DNA of 64,000 bases from assembly GCA_949318235.1 (NCBI GenBank), contig OX439127.1, positions 25,512,315 to 25,576,314 of the forward strand, written 5' to 3'. Positions 1 through 57,221 of this stretch are shown here, in pieces. Under the pieces are notes generated by a model, which saw only the letters and a list, made by a program, of their open reading frames with translations, made no database searches and was not told the DNA's origin. A program made the translations under genes and the position numbers. How positions within the stretch are numbered: position 1 is the first letter of the stretch; each line of letters starts with the position of its first letter. Source of the DNA: Ecdyonurus torrentis (Eukaryota; Arthropoda; Insecta; Ephemeroptera; Heptageniidae).

Positions 1-1844
1 ATTGTTTATATTCTTCTTCTTCATTAATGCGCACATTGAGTTTTAACTCGACTTTTGCATTGTGTTTATAATATATTTCATTTATATTCCTTTTTCATTT
101 CCGTTAAAGATTTATTATTATAAAAGAATAATTTATTATTATTATTTATTATTTTTTATTTTTTTAGAATATAGATTACGCGTATATTTAAGTTGAAATG
201 GAAATTTAAAAAATAAAATAACAGAAGTTAAAGAAATTTTTAATAACAAAATAAAATTAATAATAACGTTTTCTTTTGTTGTATGCAAGATTGCAATGAA
301 AAATCGATCTTGAGCATGGAGACAAGTGTGTAAGAGTAGAGTGCAAGCTAATGGCTTATGACAATAAGTTGAAAAGTATGTCTCTGTCACTTACCTTAGC
401 CCTGATACCACATCTACAGGGAAATCAATCTGGAGCACGCTATCAAATTCTATCCTTAAAGTACACTGATAAAAAAATCATTTTTTTCTTTTTTAATGAA
501 TCCACGCAGATGAAAGTGACAAAACTGCATTATGTTCTTCATCGAGGATAATCTGAATAATTTAAACGTTTTGTTACGACCATTGCTGTGGGTTGATAAA
601 AAAACAATCATAATTGTGTAATGATAGCCTGTGTTTTTCAGTGTATTAGCACTATAGCTTTAAATGTAAAGAAATATAAATTTTACTTCTGTTTGCAATT
701 TTTAGTAGTTGAGAATATTCTTTAACAGTGTGTGACACGTTTTACCATTCAATATTGATTGTGCAAAGCAAACTTTTTTTTACTGAACAATTTAAATAAA
801 TGATTTAAAAATATTTTTTATACAAATTGAAAGATGTAGTTACAATGGTTATTTATTGCAAAGAGGCTATACATAGTTATAATTCAGTAAGAAAAATATA
901 GTGATTTGCATAACGAGACCATGTCAGTTACAACTCGGCGAGTCTGTTTGCAATATGTCTTATATAATGTTACAATAAGTACTTGCTCTTAGCCGGGCTT
1001 AGTGAGTTCAAGAAAATAAAAAATGCTGTCTTGACAAATTGAGATCGTAACTATGTTTTACGTGGGCTCATCCACTTGCACAAACACACATATCAAATTT
1101 TTTTCATGTTCAACAGCTATTTTTAGATGTGAATATTTGGACTGGACCCAATTGAAAATATTCTTGAATCGTATAGTGCTCACGCAAAAAATTGCTGAAA
1201 CGTGAAATTATCATTTTTTGAACATTATAAATTTGTCTCCAACGTATTGTTTACATCTTAAATTTCTTAACTTAAATTGATTATGTTGCTCATGATGATC
1301 AATACTAATTTTGCATCTTCGCAATTTTTGCTTGAGTCTAACGCATCCGCAGCTTTTTCCCCGTGTCTTCAACTTTGCTTGTGTTATTTACTCACACTGA
1401 CAGACTTTAACGTAATGCTCCATAAGAATGTATACATTATACACATGGTATTTCTATAAAACAACAGAATAATTTTTTGTCACTATTTCTGTACACAATA
1501 TTATACAGTCAACTATATTTACTTATTAAGTTTTTGTCTATATCAGAGTACAAAATTATTATTTTTGTGATAAAATAACAATAATAATAGACATTTAACA
1601 ATTATTTGTCAAAAACCATAAAATTTGTGAAAGAAGAAAAAACTATAACTAGAGAGAAAGTAATGTTAAGTTTATGGATATGCGTTTCCTCAAATCTAGA
1701 GATAGAGAGGTAAGTTGTAAAATGAAATAGAAGCAAAGAAAGAAAACGGGAGAAAAAACACGACAAATGAACCAACGGAGCGTTTGAAAAAAAAATGTGA
1801 TGACTTCAGCAGAAAAAAAAAAGTGAGTCTTGTTGTTAGTATGT

Positions 1845-2010
1845 GAGCTACGTGTGTGCTGGGCTGCAGGAGAGTGAGGGATACAAGAAGACAAGCTGTA
1901 CATTGACTTGTGGTTTGCTTCTCTCTTGGCTGTTTTTTTGCTGCTTTGAAATCGACTTTTGGTAGCGGCAGCAATGACTACGACCAAGGCGGACGCAGGA
2001 AGCGCCGATT
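1845..2010. other. G+C-elevated patch of unknown nature
   Basis: Against a strongly AT-rich background this patch is visibly richer in G and C, including GGCTGCAGGAGAG and GGCGGACGCAGGAAGCGCC. On the plus strand a 12-codon frame starts at ATG 1974 (MTTTKADAGSAD) in a plausible initiation context and stops at once; on the minus strand a longer unrecognised frame covers 1649-1987. It could be an exon or 5' UTR of a neighbouring gene, or an old repeat. I cannot assign it. Confidence 0.25.
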
Positions 2011-5000
2011 AACTCATGACAATTAAAACAGACTTCTTTTTGTGAACAAGGAAGACTTGAACATTTTATACTCTCTTAATTTCAACAACGTTGGGAAATA
2101 CTTTGTAAAAAATACTCTGCATTACGCCTCTTCCCAAAATTTGCATATATTTTAAACTTTTTACACTTTATAACGCGTCAAGCTATAAAAATGACATCCC
2201 CCGTGTACAATTGAGAATGCAGTAGCGTGCATTGTTGGTTCATAAAAGTTACTCCTCTCCAAAACTTGGCACTTAATGTATTGTAAATATAAATAGTTAT
2301 GTATTTTGAGCGAGTTGAAAATATTGGCATAAACTTTGACGTAAACAATCAATGAAACTTGTTTTGTCGAAGTCAACATTATCTAGCTCTGAATGTACCG
2401 TTCTGGTTTAAATAATTTTAAAACAATAGAATATTTACGGTGTTTGGGCTTATTATTTATAATATCTGCGAGATTTAATAAATAACTGGATATTAAATTT
2501 GTATCCTGTTAAACTAGTTCATGCAGGTCTGATGAAGTATCCTGGAGATTAGGCAAATAGTAGTACACAAGTAACCAACTGGTTGCATAACTTCAAATGT
2601 TGCAGGCGCACTAGCAAACTGAATCTGTTTTTCTTTAAACAAAAGAATGTATTTTACTCTTGTGGTTAGTGGCAATATCTAAAGTAAACAAAATTATTTT
2701 AGAAATCGAGTAAGGTGGTTCCTCATATAATTTGTTGTTCAGTTCAGTTTTATCACATGAACAGCATCATTCTCAGAGTCAAAACTGCAGAACAATCAAA
2801 CTTAATGCTTTACTTTAGATAATCGTTCACAAAAAAATAATAATGATGATGACAGTTTTTCAAATATGCAGTCAATTGGAAAGACTTTTCTTTTTCACGA
2901 AGTAGCTTGAGGGATCATCGATAACATTTAAGCCTTTTTTTGTTACTATATATTTATCTCCAGAGAATTTTGTTGTGTGGACATAGTACTTATATAAATA
3001 AAAAGATGCGGTGCTGTGATAGAATAAACTGACTCAAGGTAAATAACTTATTTATTTATTTTAAATTATAGTATAGCTTCTTACATGGCACAAAAAAAAA
3101 AAAACTATAACCTAAAAATAAAAAGTTGTAAAGTCTGAAAAAGTGTGTGTGTGTCTCAAAAAAAAATGCAATTGTTCGATTCAAGAACTAGATTACGTTA
3201 CTTTTTTAATTAGTTCATTATTATTACTATTTACGTCTTTTAATTTTAATAATAATTACACTTTGCAATATATAAAACTTTTGGAATGCAATGAACATAA
3301 GGCTAATTTTTATAAAGAAAAGTAAATCACTTTGTCTAAGCGTTGTTTTACTTATAAGTTAAAAACTTACAAACAACAACTATATATGTCTGTCTTCTTG
3401 TAAAAGATAGGAAATGTATGACTTCAAATAGCTTTGTTTCAGTGATATTTTCTGCTTGAGTAAAAACTGAAAAACTTTTGATTAAATGCAAACTTTTTAC
3501 ACAAATTAAATTTCTTACATTCTGTTAACTTTTTCCTCTATCTCTATTTCATCTGGATTTACTTGATGGGGGGATTTTTATTGCTTTTTTATGATTTCAT
3601 GCTTAAAAAAGCAAACAAATAAAAATAAATGAAAAATGTTACGATATTTTTATTATTATGTAGTGTCTAAAACGTACATCAGTGTGGTGTGATTAGAAAT
3701 TAACTACTACTTTTTATTAATGTTTTAACATTTTTTCAACAATTGATTTATTTTTAATAAGGTTAATATAGGTGTTGGGATTAATAAATAATTTGTAATT
3801 TCTAGTTGAAAATTTTATTTAATGGAATAACATATACTACATAAATTTGTTCAGAAAACTACTTGATATCATTGAAGTGAAAGTGAGACGTGTAAAAAAA
3901 AAATTGCTTTTACACTTGATTTTTGTGCAAAAAAAATTACAATACAAATACAATACACAATGACAATTTTATATTTACTTGGCGTACCTAACTGAAAAAT
4001 TGATACTCATTATCGCGGTTTTTTGAGCACTTTTTTGCTCAGAGAAACCCCTAAATCGATTATGGTTTATATTATATTGTATCAAAATTTTTTACTAGGT
4101 AACGCCATAGCTTTTTTTTTTTTTTTTTTTTTTTTTCTGCATGTTAGAATATTAAGTGCAATAATAATATTGTTGCGATTACACACAAACTTTTATTATT
4201 ATTTATTTATTTATTTATTTATTTTTTACACTTGAATAACCAGACCTGCTGGATTGTATTTGCTTAAAAAATGATAAATATAAAGTATAAACACACTATT
4301 TTATGCATTATAAGTGGGAATGACATAAATAAAAATAAAATATATTTTGTTATATGGATTAAAAACTCTTCATATTATGAAACATAATAATAATTTACAT
4401 TCTTTTTTAAAATTTAAAAATATAACACTTGTATTTTAATTGAACATTAGGCATAACCTTAAATATTAAAAAATCAGAATTTTTTGTCATAATATTACAA
4501 TATTTTTAAAGAGGTATTATCATAAGAAGTACTTAAATTTTATATTCACATAGATAATCATAATTATTATATATTTTTTTTACATTATTTATTTATACAT
4601 TGTACAACACCTATATAATCGTAATATTATATAGATTTTTTTATATGTATATTTTATGTTACACAGTAATTTTATTTAATTGAGCATAAATTTATAATTC
4701 AATGAGCATTTAGTGAAAAATATATTTACAGCAAATTTTAGCCATACATATGGCATGTGTATTTTTAAAATAATATAATATACAGGATATATTAAGGTGT
4801 GATAAATTCAAAGCAGTTAATTCCACTTCACTTTCCTATATGAAAAATAAATCTAACTTTAAAAATAATATAAAAACGTTCCAATATTTCCATGCAAATA
4901 AAAATTTGATGTAGAGCAAAACGTGTTGATTAATACTGAGTTAAAAGCTGTTACACAATATTTTCTTACTAAATATGTCAAGAGTTTTCACTTCAAATCA

Positions 5001-6200
5001 TAACATTTGCAAAATACGTATATTATGTAAGACATTTATCAATTCGTAAATATCAATTGATTTATTTTGCTTTCAAATAGCGTGACAAATTTATGAACTT
5101 GTTTTATAACATTTTACTGTAAACTGAAAAACTAGTAATTTAATTTTTTGGAGTTATACAATTAATTTGACTGTAAATTTAATCTGATACGATGATCAGT
5201 AGATACCTATATTGAATATTAGACGTTACGTGCCTCGTGCATCTCATTGTGTTTTTCATGTAAATTAGGAACGTAATAATGCATGTAAAATACTTTCTTT
5301 TTATCCTATCACTAAAATTACTGTACAATTTCATGATTTTTATAGGAATAATTATTTAATGGGAACATTTTTAAGGTTATAAGTACATAAATCGAAGTAA
5401 CTAACAATGCGTCATACTGAAGTGGTCTGACTGCATATTGAAAATATCTAAGTAATACTTGATAGTAACCTTTCCATAGCCCCTGTTTTCATATCCCAAG
5501 CTGCATTAACTCACCCATAACGTATGACTTTTTTTTTTCTCAACGAAAACTTTGGTCAAAGGATTGCAACAGTTAAACTGAGGTAAGTTTAACTGAAATT
5601 ACATTGTTGCTCTGACTGCGATCTCAACGTGTACTCCCTCTCGTACAAAATCATATAAACGAAACAAAATTACCCCTAACAACTATAAATACATGGAGTG
5701 AATTTTGCTACAACACAGCAAATAAACGTATATACAATTGCAAAATATTGGCACTAATAAGATCTTCATGTTTAGCAATAATATTTTATGCTAAAAATAA
5801 CAATGATTTCAATCATTTTTAACATGCAAATATAACAACAATTAATTTTTTAATATATATTTAAAATAAATTTAACAATTAAACAAAAACATTTTAAAAC
5901 AATAAACATCATCTTATATTAAAAACCGTTATAATTATTATTATATACATTTTTAGAATATATCATTAAATACTTTCCTTACATAGTAAAAATAATATTA
6001 AAAGATTTTAGTGCCTATATTACATGAGATATTACATCTTTGGGCATCAGATTGCAAAATCAAAAATTCATAAGTTATTATTTGATGTTATGTTCCATTA
6101 ATATGTAACTTTGATGAAGACTCACGTTCACTCGAGCAAATGATGATTTTTTTTCTTACACTGTATAATGAAAGCCACATACGGAATAAAGACTTCACTG

Positions 6201-6231
<31 letters not shown>

Positions 6232-6482
6232 CTTCATTCTCTATAGTGAATATGAAATCACGTTGAAAACGTACTTGATCGCTTGCTATGTGTATACTTA
6301 CAGTACACATTACTGTATATAACGTAAATACTCAGTGTATAGATATTGTATACAATAATATGACTTTTTGGTCACGTCTAGAGCTTTCATAACACTCAAC
6401 TCAAAAGTTTATAAAACTTATTTTTTGATGTAATAGAAATCGTATAGCTACGTGACAAAATTATATTAATACTTATAATGTG

Positions 6483-6485
<3 letters not shown>

Positions 6486-6577
<92 letters not shown>

Positions 6578-6620
6578 TATATAATTATATATATAATTAT
6601 ATATATAATTATATATATAA
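6486..6620. repeat. (AT)n array with 12-bp higher-order tail
   Basis: About 86 bp of pure TA/AT, then about four copies of an AATTATATATAT-type unit (6572-6620). The second part looks like a point variant of the dinucleotide array that was later amplified as a longer unit. Confidence 0.9.
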
Positions 6621-9600
6621 TACTCACAATGATGTTACAAACTCAAAAGAAAATGTGACAGGCGTGAAACTATTTTAGTGGTTTACTAAATGCTTACTTT
6701 CTTGTGTCACTAAACAAAAAGCGATTACAAAATTGTGACATTTTTAGTCTTTTTTTTTTTTTTTTTTTTTTTTTAATTTCATATTTTACTTAATTGACGT
6801 ATTCCGTATAAGTTGAATTTTAAATTTACAGAACACGTAAAATTTTAAATTTTACATATTATTACAGAAAAGAACTGATTCCGTGGGCTTTTATTTTGTA
6901 GTAAAATATTATACAATATGCACCTGCAGTACGATAAGTGCTTTTTATGTAATAATATATATTTTTATATGTATGTGTTTATTTATTAAATGTTCACTGA
7001 ACGTGTACAGCAATTTAAATAATGAAACACAACATAAAAATAATAAATATAGCTTTTTTATACGTATAATGATCATTGTATGTTAACCTAAACTACAGTA
7101 TAGTCGTAATTTCAAAACATTTGGAATAAATTTTTCATAAATTAGAATTAAAATGTATTTTGCATGTTGATAGCTCTCAGAATATTTTGTTAAAAACTTG
7201 AGTTTTATAGCCACTGCAGAATAATTCACTCACCTTTTTTTTTTATAAAAGTTGAGCATGCGTATACATACATACATAATATACAATATACAGTAATATG
7301 AAAAAAAAAAAAAAAAAAAGATTTAATTAAATGTTACATGTAAGTTATTTTTAACTAGAAGCTTTTACATAATAATTAAAACCAAAATTGTATTATAATA
7401 TATATCTAACTGTTTTTAAAGTTTGGGATAAAAGTTGAGTTTTATTTGTCATATCGTCACAACGCACTACATGTTATTATTTCATAGTCTTAATGTCAGA
7501 TTAATCTACGTACTTCATAAGGTATAGTGTTTAACTTTGTTTTAATCAGTTAAAATAAAAGTTTTGCTGTGTTTATTTTTATTTTCTGTATAATTAAATA
7601 AAACAACGAGAGAGAAAAAGGAGAGAGACACACAAATAATAAAACGAGAAAAAGAGAGGAATTTCACTAGTTCTATAATTGTACAAGTAAAAGTAGCAAA
7701 AAAAATTAAAGAAAATAAACACATTTAATTGATAAAAACAAAAATTAATGCTGAAATCTTTTTACCTAAAATTTAATCTTAATATCTATTTTAAACTGTG
7801 CTATAATCTATTATTATATTATTATTATTATTATTATTAGGTATATACATTTTTTTTAATCACAATAATTACAAATTTCAATGAAATTTAACTTTAAAGA
7901 AAACCAAAACTTTTGCTTTTGTTCTAGTTAACCATCTCATACAATAATTACACTTTAATGGCTAACTTATTTGTTTTTACTGCCGTATCTTTATTGCTAA
8001 TGACAAGCTAATTAACCTAATGTGCAAAGCGCTGTGAACTTGCAACTCGAGTTATAAATTTATTTTTCATTTATGTAACTCGAACTTATAATTTAATACA
8101 CATAATATTATTTTTATAGAATTTAAATTTTTTTTTTCGATATTAATGTTATTTTATAAAACTTTTCTACTATACCATAAAATTTCTATAATACTATTAA
8201 TATTAAAGTTTTTTTTGGTGATAATTAATTTTATATATAAGCTTCAGAGAACTGCTTCTTCTACAAAGCAGATATTTAAAGAGATTGTATTTAGCAAATA
8301 TTTTTATTATTAACACTTAATTCTTATTTATTATACATTATGTATAATAAAATAATATTATAGTAAATATTATATATAACTTGATTTTTTTTATTAATTC
8401 TGTAAAATCTTACTTCACGACCACATTAAAACGACTACTAAAATAAATAAAAATTCTGCTTTAAAAATTAACCTATTCCAAAATATATTAATAATATTTA
8501 AATTAAATTAGTATAATACTGTTTATAAAGTATGCTTACTTTACATTGATGGCATACAATTGTACAATAATAATAAATGTTGATATGAACAATTACGTTT
8601 TTGTTTTATCAAAATATAATACGAAAATGAAAATAAAGTACATATATTTTACCTATAATTTATACTTCATTATGTTACTAGATTCTATTTTAAAATAAAA
8701 AATTTATAATTAATTTTAAATGTCATTTCATGTTGTTGATTTACAGTTGTGTTTGTTTACCTTGAGTTATTGCAGAAAGTAATTGCAGTTGTAAAATACA
8801 TTACATATACCCTGTTTCGTAAGTCACGTAGACTCCCCTTATGCCTACAATAATTTATCTTTGTCTGTGCATATTATTAATGAATTAAGGTTCAAAAGTA
8901 ACAAATAATTCTGTCGTATAGAAGAATTAAATGTAAAGAACCTGTTTTCATATAAAAAAAAATACTTTATCCATTATTTTTGAAATACTCATGGAAATTC
9001 ATACTTTTTTTGTCCTCCTCTTCGTTTCTATTTTGTTGACATACACAAAAAGTTTGTCTTCTCCAAATAGCGTGATATTTACATTCACGAGACATTAAGC
9101 ACAAAAACTATTTTTACTTCATTGTCAATATTTTTCTCACAGCTTATATGTGCTTTGCTGTAGCATTATTTTAAATTTATTGATTTCAATAAAAACTCAT
9201 GACTGTTAGAATAAAAGTCAAAAACACACTTTTTATTTCTATTGCTGTTATAAGCATTCATTGGGTATAGTTCCATCCATTTTATCTTGTTTTATATAAA
9301 CTTTATTTATTATTTTGTACGTAGATTAAAGAAAGCGTTTTTCAATGACACACTTTAAACGATATAATACATTATGCAAAAATTCATAATGTTTTATTGT
9401 AGCCATTTGTTTTACTGACAAAATTACAAAAACAACAACAATAAAATCATAAGCAGGGAAATTTATCGATTTATTTCATTGAAATAAAAGTTTTTTTTTT
9501 TTTTTTTACGTACGTATATTATTATTATTTTAACTTGCAAGAACAACAATGATATAGTTTTAGAATGAAAATTGATTAAATTATAAGAATTATTGGAATT

Positions 9601-11172
9601 ACTCACGCATTTTAATTAATAAAAATGTTTGGTCATTTTAGAATTTTAATTTATACTTAAAAATTAGAAGAAAAAAATGTTGAGCTGAAATTCAAGATCT
9701 CTTCAAAAAAAAAAAAAAAAAAAAAAAAAAACTGTTTTACGTGTTGTTTGATAGATTGTCTCTTTAGTGCATGTAAATGAGGTCTATAAATTGTCGAATT
9801 CTGGAACTATAAATAGTGCGCCCGTCATGTTATATATATATTAAAATCCTTTTCTATACCATGATTGTTCATTTTCTATCAAAGTTTATGGTAAAATCTA
9901 ATATCTTTCAAAGCCGGTAAAAATCACCAACAAGTTTTATTATGAAAAAATTTAAATATATTTAAATTCTTTATAAAATGGAGAAATGCTCTTTTGTGAA
10001 AGGTATAAAAAATATTGTGAATGTAAACGTCAAAAGTAGGAAAGCAGTCTGGAAAAATGATATTTTTAGAATCGATTTAAGCGATTGTTATAAACAATAA
10101 TACATGTAAAAGTATACATTGTAATTTTTTTTTCGTTATGAAATATGAAACTTTTATTGTTGAACGTTAATTAAACGTGGTGGATAATTATTACTTGATA
10201 AAGGTATCATATAAAACGTAATATTTTTACATGAAATTATATTTACTGAAATACTACAGGATTTCAGATTAATGCAATGCATCTATATTACATCAGGAAA
10301 AAAAATAGTAACATTGATTTGTAATATAATATTATTGTGACGTATAAATATTGTATGGTGATTTATATGGATATTTAAGCTTTTTTACATTTTACCATCA
10401 TATCATATGAGCGTACGCAGTAGTTTATATTAAAATCAAATATTTTATAATTTTTTTGAGTGATATTATTATTATAAAAAGTTTATATGTTCTTTGTATA
10501 GTCTCAACCCCTCCTGCTTGCGGGAGATTCTAAATATAATTCAATAGTAAAAAGAAACTCCTCAAAGTTTGAGTATTAATATCATTTTTATTTGCATTCC
10601 AGGTAAATTCCTTTGAAATCAATATTTTTATATATAAAATTATATCGGTTATCAATATACTGTGTACGAAATTTAAAAGATATTAATATTGGGATTTTTT
10701 TTAATCATAAATATGAACAGTCAGTAAGAAACGATTTGTTTAGATCAAGTTTATTTTGTGGCTGCTGATATCATAGATCGATTTAAGTCTAAATAATGTC
10801 ACCTGGCCTCGTTCCAATATAGATGAGACAATTATATTGAGTAGGTTTTGGAAGAAAAGGTATACTTTTATTTTCTTTCTTTTTCTTCTTTTCTTTTTCT
10901 TGTTATTATTGTTTTAAAGAGTTTATGTGTTTATATGGAGCCGATGCCACGCATACCCAGATATATTTTGCTTTATGCATGGTCAATCCTTCGCCTTTCG
11001 TAGAACTTAGAAACCTACTCAGTTATGGTCTTACTTATGCATTTTATAGAATTGTGGCTATACAGCAGCACTGCAAAAATGCTATATAAATTTTATTTGT
11101 TTTTGTAAGGTCAATATTATGACTTACAAAACAAATTTATTCATTAAATTCCGTATTTTTGTTTGTATTTTC

Positions 11173-11178
11173 TTTATT
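11173..11178 (-). promoter_or_regulatory. Putative HisCl polyadenylation signal AATAAA
   Basis: On the minus strand AATAAA lies 68 bp past the stop codon, the nearest canonical signal. A second AATAAA occurs at 11136-11141. In such AT-rich DNA the hexamer is common by chance, so the assignment rests on position only. Confidence 0.4.
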
Positions 11179-11245
11179 TGCGCCCTTAAATTCCCTGTTG
11201 ATTGCAATAACTTTCTGTCTAACGAGCTAAAAGATGTACGTATGA

Positions 11246-53408
<42,163 letters not shown>

Positions 53409-54216
53409 CTGAAAAAAATAATGTATAATTTGAATCAAACTGTTGCGCCAATTGATACGAAACACATAAAATTGTACGCAAAAGAACAAAAACAAAAGTA
53501 CGTACATTATGTACTTAAATATACATCAGTCTCAATAACAACAAAAATATAATAATAACTTTATGTAAAATGCCTTGCATAGGTTTATTTCACTTTTACT
53601 TTTGTTGTATATAATAAAATTTCACCACCACATGAGGAAACATAAAAATTTTATATTTTACAAAATCTCTTTTAGAAAAACAACTTTTTAAAAGCATTAT
53701 TTTATTAAAACGTTTTTTTTTTTTTTTTTTTTTTTAATGCGTATATTAAAGTTTAAGCTTTTAAATATTTTTGCACAAAAAAAATAATAATAATAAATAA
53801 AGAGTAGCTTAAATACCACGTCTTTATTATTAACTTTATATTTATGTGTATTTTATATCCAAAAAGTTGGATAAATTATTACAATGCCAATAAAGAGACA
53901 AATAAACTTTTCTTTTATTTAACATTCTTTCTTTTGAAACAACGAAGTTTGGCTGGGATTCTATTTTGGTGTAAGGCAGAAGAAAATCATTTTACTTTTT
54001 CTCCTCATTTCATTTAATATTTTGAATTATTTTTAGAAGGCAAACCTTTCTGTTTTTTAAAATTCAAACAATAATTTTTTTTTTACAAAGGTTGCCATAT
54101 TTGTTGGCAATTATATAATGCTCAAAATTAAAACATTTAAGGATTTTAATTTAGAGCTATAGGATCTTAAGCTCCGGTAGCCGTCGCTGCTAAAGATTAG
54201 TCAATAAATGTTTAGC

Positions 54217-54374
<158 letters not shown>

Positions 54375-54711
54375 ATGTATAATTTTTAACTTTGACAACT
54401 CTCAATTTTGTACCAATATTGGTTAAATTACGCTTTTCAATAAAGTCATACTTTTCCCAAACTCTCATTGGTTATAAAACACTTACGCATGGTGGCCATG
54501 ATGGCACTCTAACGTGTACTGATTGGCCAAAACCCTATAGATGTACTATTTCGGTGACTTATATAGTTGCTTATATAGTTTATTATTATTACTTATATAG
54601 AGTATAAAAATATTTTAGTTTATACGATTATACGCAAACATGCGCAATTGTTCGGCTGTAAAGAACTTCAAAATATAAATAGCTTTAGTTTTATTGTTCG
54701 AATTTTAGCTT

Positions 54712-54714
<3 letters not shown>

Positions 54715-54743
<29 letters not shown>
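54715..54743 (+). repeat. Short (CT)n run
   Basis: 29 bp of CT in the 5' region of HisCl. Another is at 58570-58601. Confidence 0.9.
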
Positions 54744-54744
<1 letters not shown>

Positions 54745-55260
54745 ATTGGCTCAATCCAGTTATATTTATTGTAAATTATTATTTAGTTATTAATTGTAAA
54801 ATAGGAAACTTTTTAAATGAGAATTGGATGTAAGTTAAACGTAATAATATAAAATTTGCTTTTATTTCATAAAAATGGTGAATAAAAATTATTTTTTTAA
54901 AATATTTTATTGCTATAAAATAAAGTTATATAATAAACAAAACAACAAAAAATTAATATTTATTGTGGCTACTTTTAATAATATTTTTTATTTGGATTAT
55001 TATTTTATTTTATTCTTTTTGCTTGTTACCTTTTTTTTAAAGCAATTAAATTACTAGACAGTAATATGTTAAAAACGGTTTTAATAAATTGAAGCGTGAA
55101 ATTTATTCAGCTCAAAAATAAGAGCTAGTATGTTAATATATCCAGGTAATTTATAATTTATTTTTACAATAAAATTAATGTTCTCCAGTTATTAATGTTC
55201 TGTTCTGTCTTTTTTTTTGTATATATTTTTTTTCTTTTTATAATTGAATCGTTGATTAGA

Positions 55261-55398
<138 letters not shown>

Positions 55399-56585
55399 TG
55401 TATATGAAGTATCATCTATCAATATATTTCTTCACAATTAGTTGAACTTGATAATTTACACGCATTTAAAGAAAAGTATAATTAACGAAAGCGCTTAACC
55501 TGCACTTAGGCTAATAAAATACAATAAATAATGTCCAGTGATGTAATATTGACATACGCTGCAAATTTGTTTTGTGATCAGGTGTTTTCCATTAAATTTC
55601 TCTTTTCAATTTGTTTACTACAATTTAAGATTTAAGTATGATGGTTAAACCTTCCATTGAATATATAAAGTAATAAACTTATAATCGCATATATGTAAAG
55701 CAATATTTTAATTACCTGTGTAAATTTTATGAAAGCCATCATTTTTCCATTATCATAAAGAAGCATATTATAAGCATACAAAAATATACTTTAGAGTACA
55801 TGTTGTTACAGTTATTAATTTCTTGATGGTTTTTACATGCAGAGTTCATAAAAGTACGCTGTGAAATGTTAGATGCCTTGCCTAGCTAGATGTCACTATA
55901 GATGTAAGTATAGCAGCTTTAAGAGAGTGCTTTGTAACTTTAAAAGAAAGATAAAATAAAAACGTATCATTTTTTTTTCAATATTACTATTGTTTAGTAT
56001 TGTTACTTGATGAAATATTAATTGAAATTTAATATAATAAGAAATATTTCATCATTCAAATGTTTAAAGATTTTGTTATTTATGATGAATAATATAAGTT
56101 AATTGTACTATCTTTAAATATTTTTATCATGGCGTGTATAATAGTATAGAGCACATGAATGAAAGCTGTGATGGCCACTTAACATGCTCCCAAATGAGTT
56201 CATTTGATTGCAGCTGAGGTAGAGTTGGAGTTGTACAACTTGAGTTGAGGCGGGCTCAGGCAACCAACGTACAAACCAAAACCGTCAAAGCTTTATTTGT
56301 ATCTCATTAGTTGTCCTCCAAACCCAGCTCTACTATCATATATTTTACATTGCAATCAATATATGCAACAACAACAACAACAAATGCATATCGCAACCAT
56401 CGTTAAATGATCAATTTCAGGAAAATTAATAAATAATTCACGTTTTGTTTACATGTATGTATCCCAAACAAATCTAAAACTATGAGTCATGAATGTTAAA
56501 TACAGCAATTGACTAACAAAAACGAACAAAACCATTATCAATTGTAGTCTATGACAACTGTACAAATAATAAATATAGAGACAGA

Positions 56586-57113
56586 TTGAATGAACGAATG
56601 AATGAATGAATGAATGAATGAATGAATGAATGAATGAATGAATGAATGAATGAATGAATGAATGAATGAATGAATGAATGAATGAATGAATGAATGAATG
56701 AATGAATGAATGAATGAATGAATGAATGAATGAATGAATGAATGAATGAATGAATGAATGAATGAATGAATGAATGAATGAATGAATGAATGAATGAATG
56801 AATGAATGAATGAATGAATGAATGAATGAATGAATGAATGAATGAATGAATGAATGAATGAATGAATGAATGAATGAATGAATGAATGAATGAATGAATG
56901 AATGAATGAATGAATGAATGAATGAATGAATGAATGAATGAATGAATGAATGAATGAATGAATGAATGAATGAATGAATGAATGAATGAATGAATGAATG
57001 AATGAATGAATGAATGAATGAATGAATGAATGAATGAATGAATGAATGAATGAATGAATGAATGAATGAATGAATGAATGAATGAATGAATGAATGAATG
57101 AATGAATGAATGA
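56586..57113 (+). repeat. (ATGA)n tetranucleotide array, about 528 bp
   Basis: About 131 copies of TGAA/ATGA with one visible variant (GAAC at about 56591-56594) near the left edge. The minus-strand open frame reads Phe-Ile-His-Ser repeats only because 4 and 3 give a 12-bp period with no stop. It is not a gene. Confidence 0.97.
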
Positions 57114-57221
57114 GCTAATAAATTAATAAATATTAACTTCATCATATAAGTCGTCTTATTGATTTTTTTCATGCTCCTATTTCAATTGGAAAGAGAGATG
57201 TGTTTTGTGCCATCTGACTTT

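Larger units (their letters stand above)
1..11135. other. 3' flank of HisCl: AT-rich intergenic DNA, no supported gene
   Basis: No reading frame here resembles a known protein or a set of exons. The stretch holds poly(T/A) tracts (4112-4136, 6201-6228, 6751-6774, 7300-7319, 9704-9730), a TTAT run near 4198-4226, one long (AT)n array (6486-6620) and a small (ATT)n run near 7826-7840. A modestly more G+C-rich patch at about 1845-2010 is listed separately. Confidence 0.7.

Noticed and set aside
6486..6620. CRISPR-like periodicity
   Set aside because: No spacers; a simple dinucleotide array with a short higher-order tail in a eukaryotic genome.
56210..56270. TGAGGTAG, the let-7 seed, at about 56215
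   Set aside because: Only the seed agrees; the rest of the 22-base let-7 is different and no proper pre-miRNA hairpin forms.
56549..57172. 207-codon minus-strand frame of Phe-Ile-His-Ser repeats
   Set aside because: A by-product of the (ATGA)n array; the ends are unrelated AT-rich sequence.
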